A program made the translations under genes and the position numbers. The notes under the pieces are model-generated. The model did no database searches and was not told the origin of the DNA. It saw nothing but the letters and a program-made list of their open reading frames with translations. A stretch of DNA of 16,580 nucleotides from an uncultured Atopobiaceae bacterium (GTDB lineage: Bacteria; Actinomycetota; Coriobacteriia; Coriobacteriales; Atopobiaceae). This document shows, one piece after another, positions 13,473 through 16,580 of this stretch. The DNA lies in contig CAJOKK010000053.1 of assembly GCA_905235165.1 (NCBI GenBank), positions 1 to 16,580 of the forward strand, written 5' to 3'. Position 1 is the stretch's first letter, and the number at the start of each line of letters is the position of its first letter.

Positions 13473-14548
13473 GATTGCCCTCCCAGCGGCTGTCTGCCCG
13501 GCTTGCTCGGCCTATCGGCAAGATTACCCAGCTCAAGGAGGTCTTCCTTGGTCGCCCGAGAGAGACATTCCTCTCGCAGCCACGAGCCCAAGGCCCCGCA
13601 GCCGAACGAGTCGCGTCCCTCTTGGGTCAGAACGGTTGCCTCGGACAGGGCCAGGATGAGCTCGTCTTCGCTGAAGGGGCTCACCGTGATGCGCGAATAC
13701 ACCCCGTCGGGCAGCTCGAGCTGGCGCGCGAGGGTCACGACCGCCTGCGGATAGAGGTCGATGATGGTCGACACGATCTGTCGTGCCTGCGTCAGGTCGC
13801 GTCGGCGATGGGCAAGGGCGAGGCGGGAGAGGAGCATCCAGGCATCGTTTTTCGGGTAGGACTGCTCCAGCTGTTCGTAGCGGTCCTCAAGCTCGTCGAG
13901 CCCTTCGTCGTCCTCGAGCTTCGCCAGGGCGAGTGCTGCGGTAAGGCGTGCGTCGGCCGTATCGGACGGATCAAAGTCGAGAAGGTCGTCGCAGATGTAG
14001 AGGACCTCGCGGTTGCGCCCGCAGATGAGGGCCTTGCTCGCCATCATGGCGAGCCAGCGGAAGTAGGGGGAGAGGGCCAGGTGCTCCGCGAGTCGCGAGC
14101 GCTCGTCCTTGGCCCCGCCCGTCTCGGCAAGTACCCGGCTGGCGGCATCTAAGCAGGATGCATATACTTCGTCCCTGCGTGCCTGCAAGAACTCAAGGTA
14201 GTCTTGGAAGCTGGGACAGGTGGCCGCAGCCTTCATGCGCAGGGCGTCGTAGCAGGTCTCGTCAAGCGAAAGCGCCTCGTCCAGGTAGCGGTGCGCCTGC
14301 GACATGATGGACTCAGCCTGCTCGTCGCTCGCAAAGGGGAGCTGGTAGTCGATGAGCACCGCTGCCTCGGCAACCAGGTGAAAGGCGCGGTCGGCATCGG
14401 TTTGCGGAAGCGAGTCGCGATCTTGGGCATAGCGGTGCCCAAAGTTTGCGTACGACCTTGCCGCCGCGAGCGGCTCGTCATCGTCGAGCGACTTCGCAAA
14501 GCGCAGCGCCAATCGCTGAAAGTCTTCCCATTTTGCATCGAATGCCAA
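13469..14548 (-). CDS. TPR-like hypothetical protein
   Basis: This 359-residue product starts at TTG 14548, with AAGGAGG about 4 nt upstream, the best ribosome binding site in the region. It is helical with TPR-like spacing: ADRAFHLVAEAAVLI, ESIMSQAHRYLDEALSLDETCYDAL, LLDFDPSDTADARLTAALAL and NDAWMLLSRLALAHRRRD. The LDETCYDALRMKA and FDPSDTADARL segments match the usual 'aldP.....ar' TPR hallmark. No catalytic motif, membrane segment or signal is evident. The next gene overlaps by 4 nt and encodes a similar type of protein, so they form a two-gene operon, possibly paralogues that diverged after duplication. It is divergent from clpC. Function unknown; a scaffold role is the only safe inference. 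Confidence 0.6.
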   Translation of the reverse strand: MAFDAKWEDFQRLALRFAKSLDDDEPLAAARSYANFGHRYAQDRDSLPQTDADRAFHLVAEAAVLIDYQLPFASDEQAESIMSQAHRYLDEALSLDETCYDALRMKAAATCPSFQDYLEFLQARRDEVYASCLDAASRVLAETGGAKDERSRLAEHLALSPYFRWLAMMASKALICGRNREVLYICDDLLDFDPSDTADARLTAALALAKLEDDEGLDELEDRYEQLEQSYPKNDAWMLLSRLALAHRRRDLTQARQIVSTIIDLYPQAVVTLARQLELPDGVYSRITVSPFSEDELILALSEATVLTQEGRDSFGCGALGSWLREECLSRATKEDLLELGNLADRPSKPGRQPLGGQS

Positions 14549-14658
14549 GGCTCCTCCTTTCCCTTGTCCCTATGGTAGCGGCTTTGCAATTGTCCCACTG
14601 AGCGACCTTGTGTGGGCCGACGCCTTCTCGTTGCTACGGAATCTACTGCGATCATTAT

Positions 14659-14698
14659 TTGCGGGAAAACGGTGTATCTTGGGTAGACTACATTCAAA
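14659..14698 (+). promoter_or_regulatory. clpC promoter with a HAIR-like (HspR-type) inverted repeat
   Basis: CTTGGGT-N7-ATTCAAA (14678-14698) matches the HspR operator HAIR (CTTGAGT-N7-ACTCAAG) at 11 of 14 positions with exact spacing. It overlaps a TAGACT -10 candidate (14684-14689). A TTGCGG at 14659-14664 could be the -35 box but at 19 bp spacing. Binding of a repressor here would block clpC transcription until heat or protein stress. Confidence 0.4.
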
Positions 14699-14723
14699 GT
14701 GACTATGCGTGTGGAGGTGTCAC

Positions 14724-16580
<1,857 letters not shown>

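Overview
The window looks like a chromosomal segment of a high-GC Actinomycetota, most likely a member of the Coriobacteriia (Olsenella/Atopobium-like). This rests on the strong GC bias of the codons, the mazG - septum initiator - ppx - tRNA gene order, and the mix of an actinobacterial core with gut-Clostridia-like accessory genes. The taxonomic call is an inference; no rRNA gene is present.

Region 1 (1-1753) is visibly AT-richer than the rest and looks foreign and decayed. It holds a perfect hairpin at the very first base, the 3' end of an open frame, a possible coiled-coil gene, a relic of an RlmD-type methyltransferase tail, an intact metallo-beta-lactamase-fold hydrolase, and the C-terminal half of a flavodoxin. 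The flavodoxin is cut off where a 52-bp tandem repeat array begins (1754 to about 2161).

Region 2 (2157-6125) is core housekeeping DNA. An rlmD-like 23S rRNA uracil methyltransferase gene (minus strand) carries an apparent 1-nt frameshift near its 3' end. It is divergent from mazG, an overlapping DivIC/FtsB-like gene and ppx/gppA, and these are followed by tRNA-Leu(TAA). The 3' end of this tRNA and its terminator are duplicated 175 bp downstream, around a cluster of short perfect hairpins.

Region 3 (6574-8467) is a split transketolase-like pair (N- and C-terminal subunits, overlapping genes).

Region 4 (8609-12021) is the most interesting part. It has an HPr-kinase-like ATP-binding protein on the plus strand, convergent with a tightly overlapping minus-strand operon encoding a PqqD-like protein, a Ser-His S24/S26 signal-peptidase-like protein and an ABC exporter. 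The operon sits only 35 nt downstream of the terminator of tRNA-Glu(TTC). PqqD domain, kinase, peptidase and exporter together resemble the maturation and export part of a ribosomal-peptide pathway, but no precursor or radical-SAM/cyclase enzyme is visible here.

Region 5 (12203-16580) has an orphan galactitol-type PTS EIIB gene, two overlapping TPR-like genes on the minus strand, and the start of clpC on the plus strand. The clpC promoter region contains a HAIR-like (HspR-type) inverted repeat. clpC runs off the window end.
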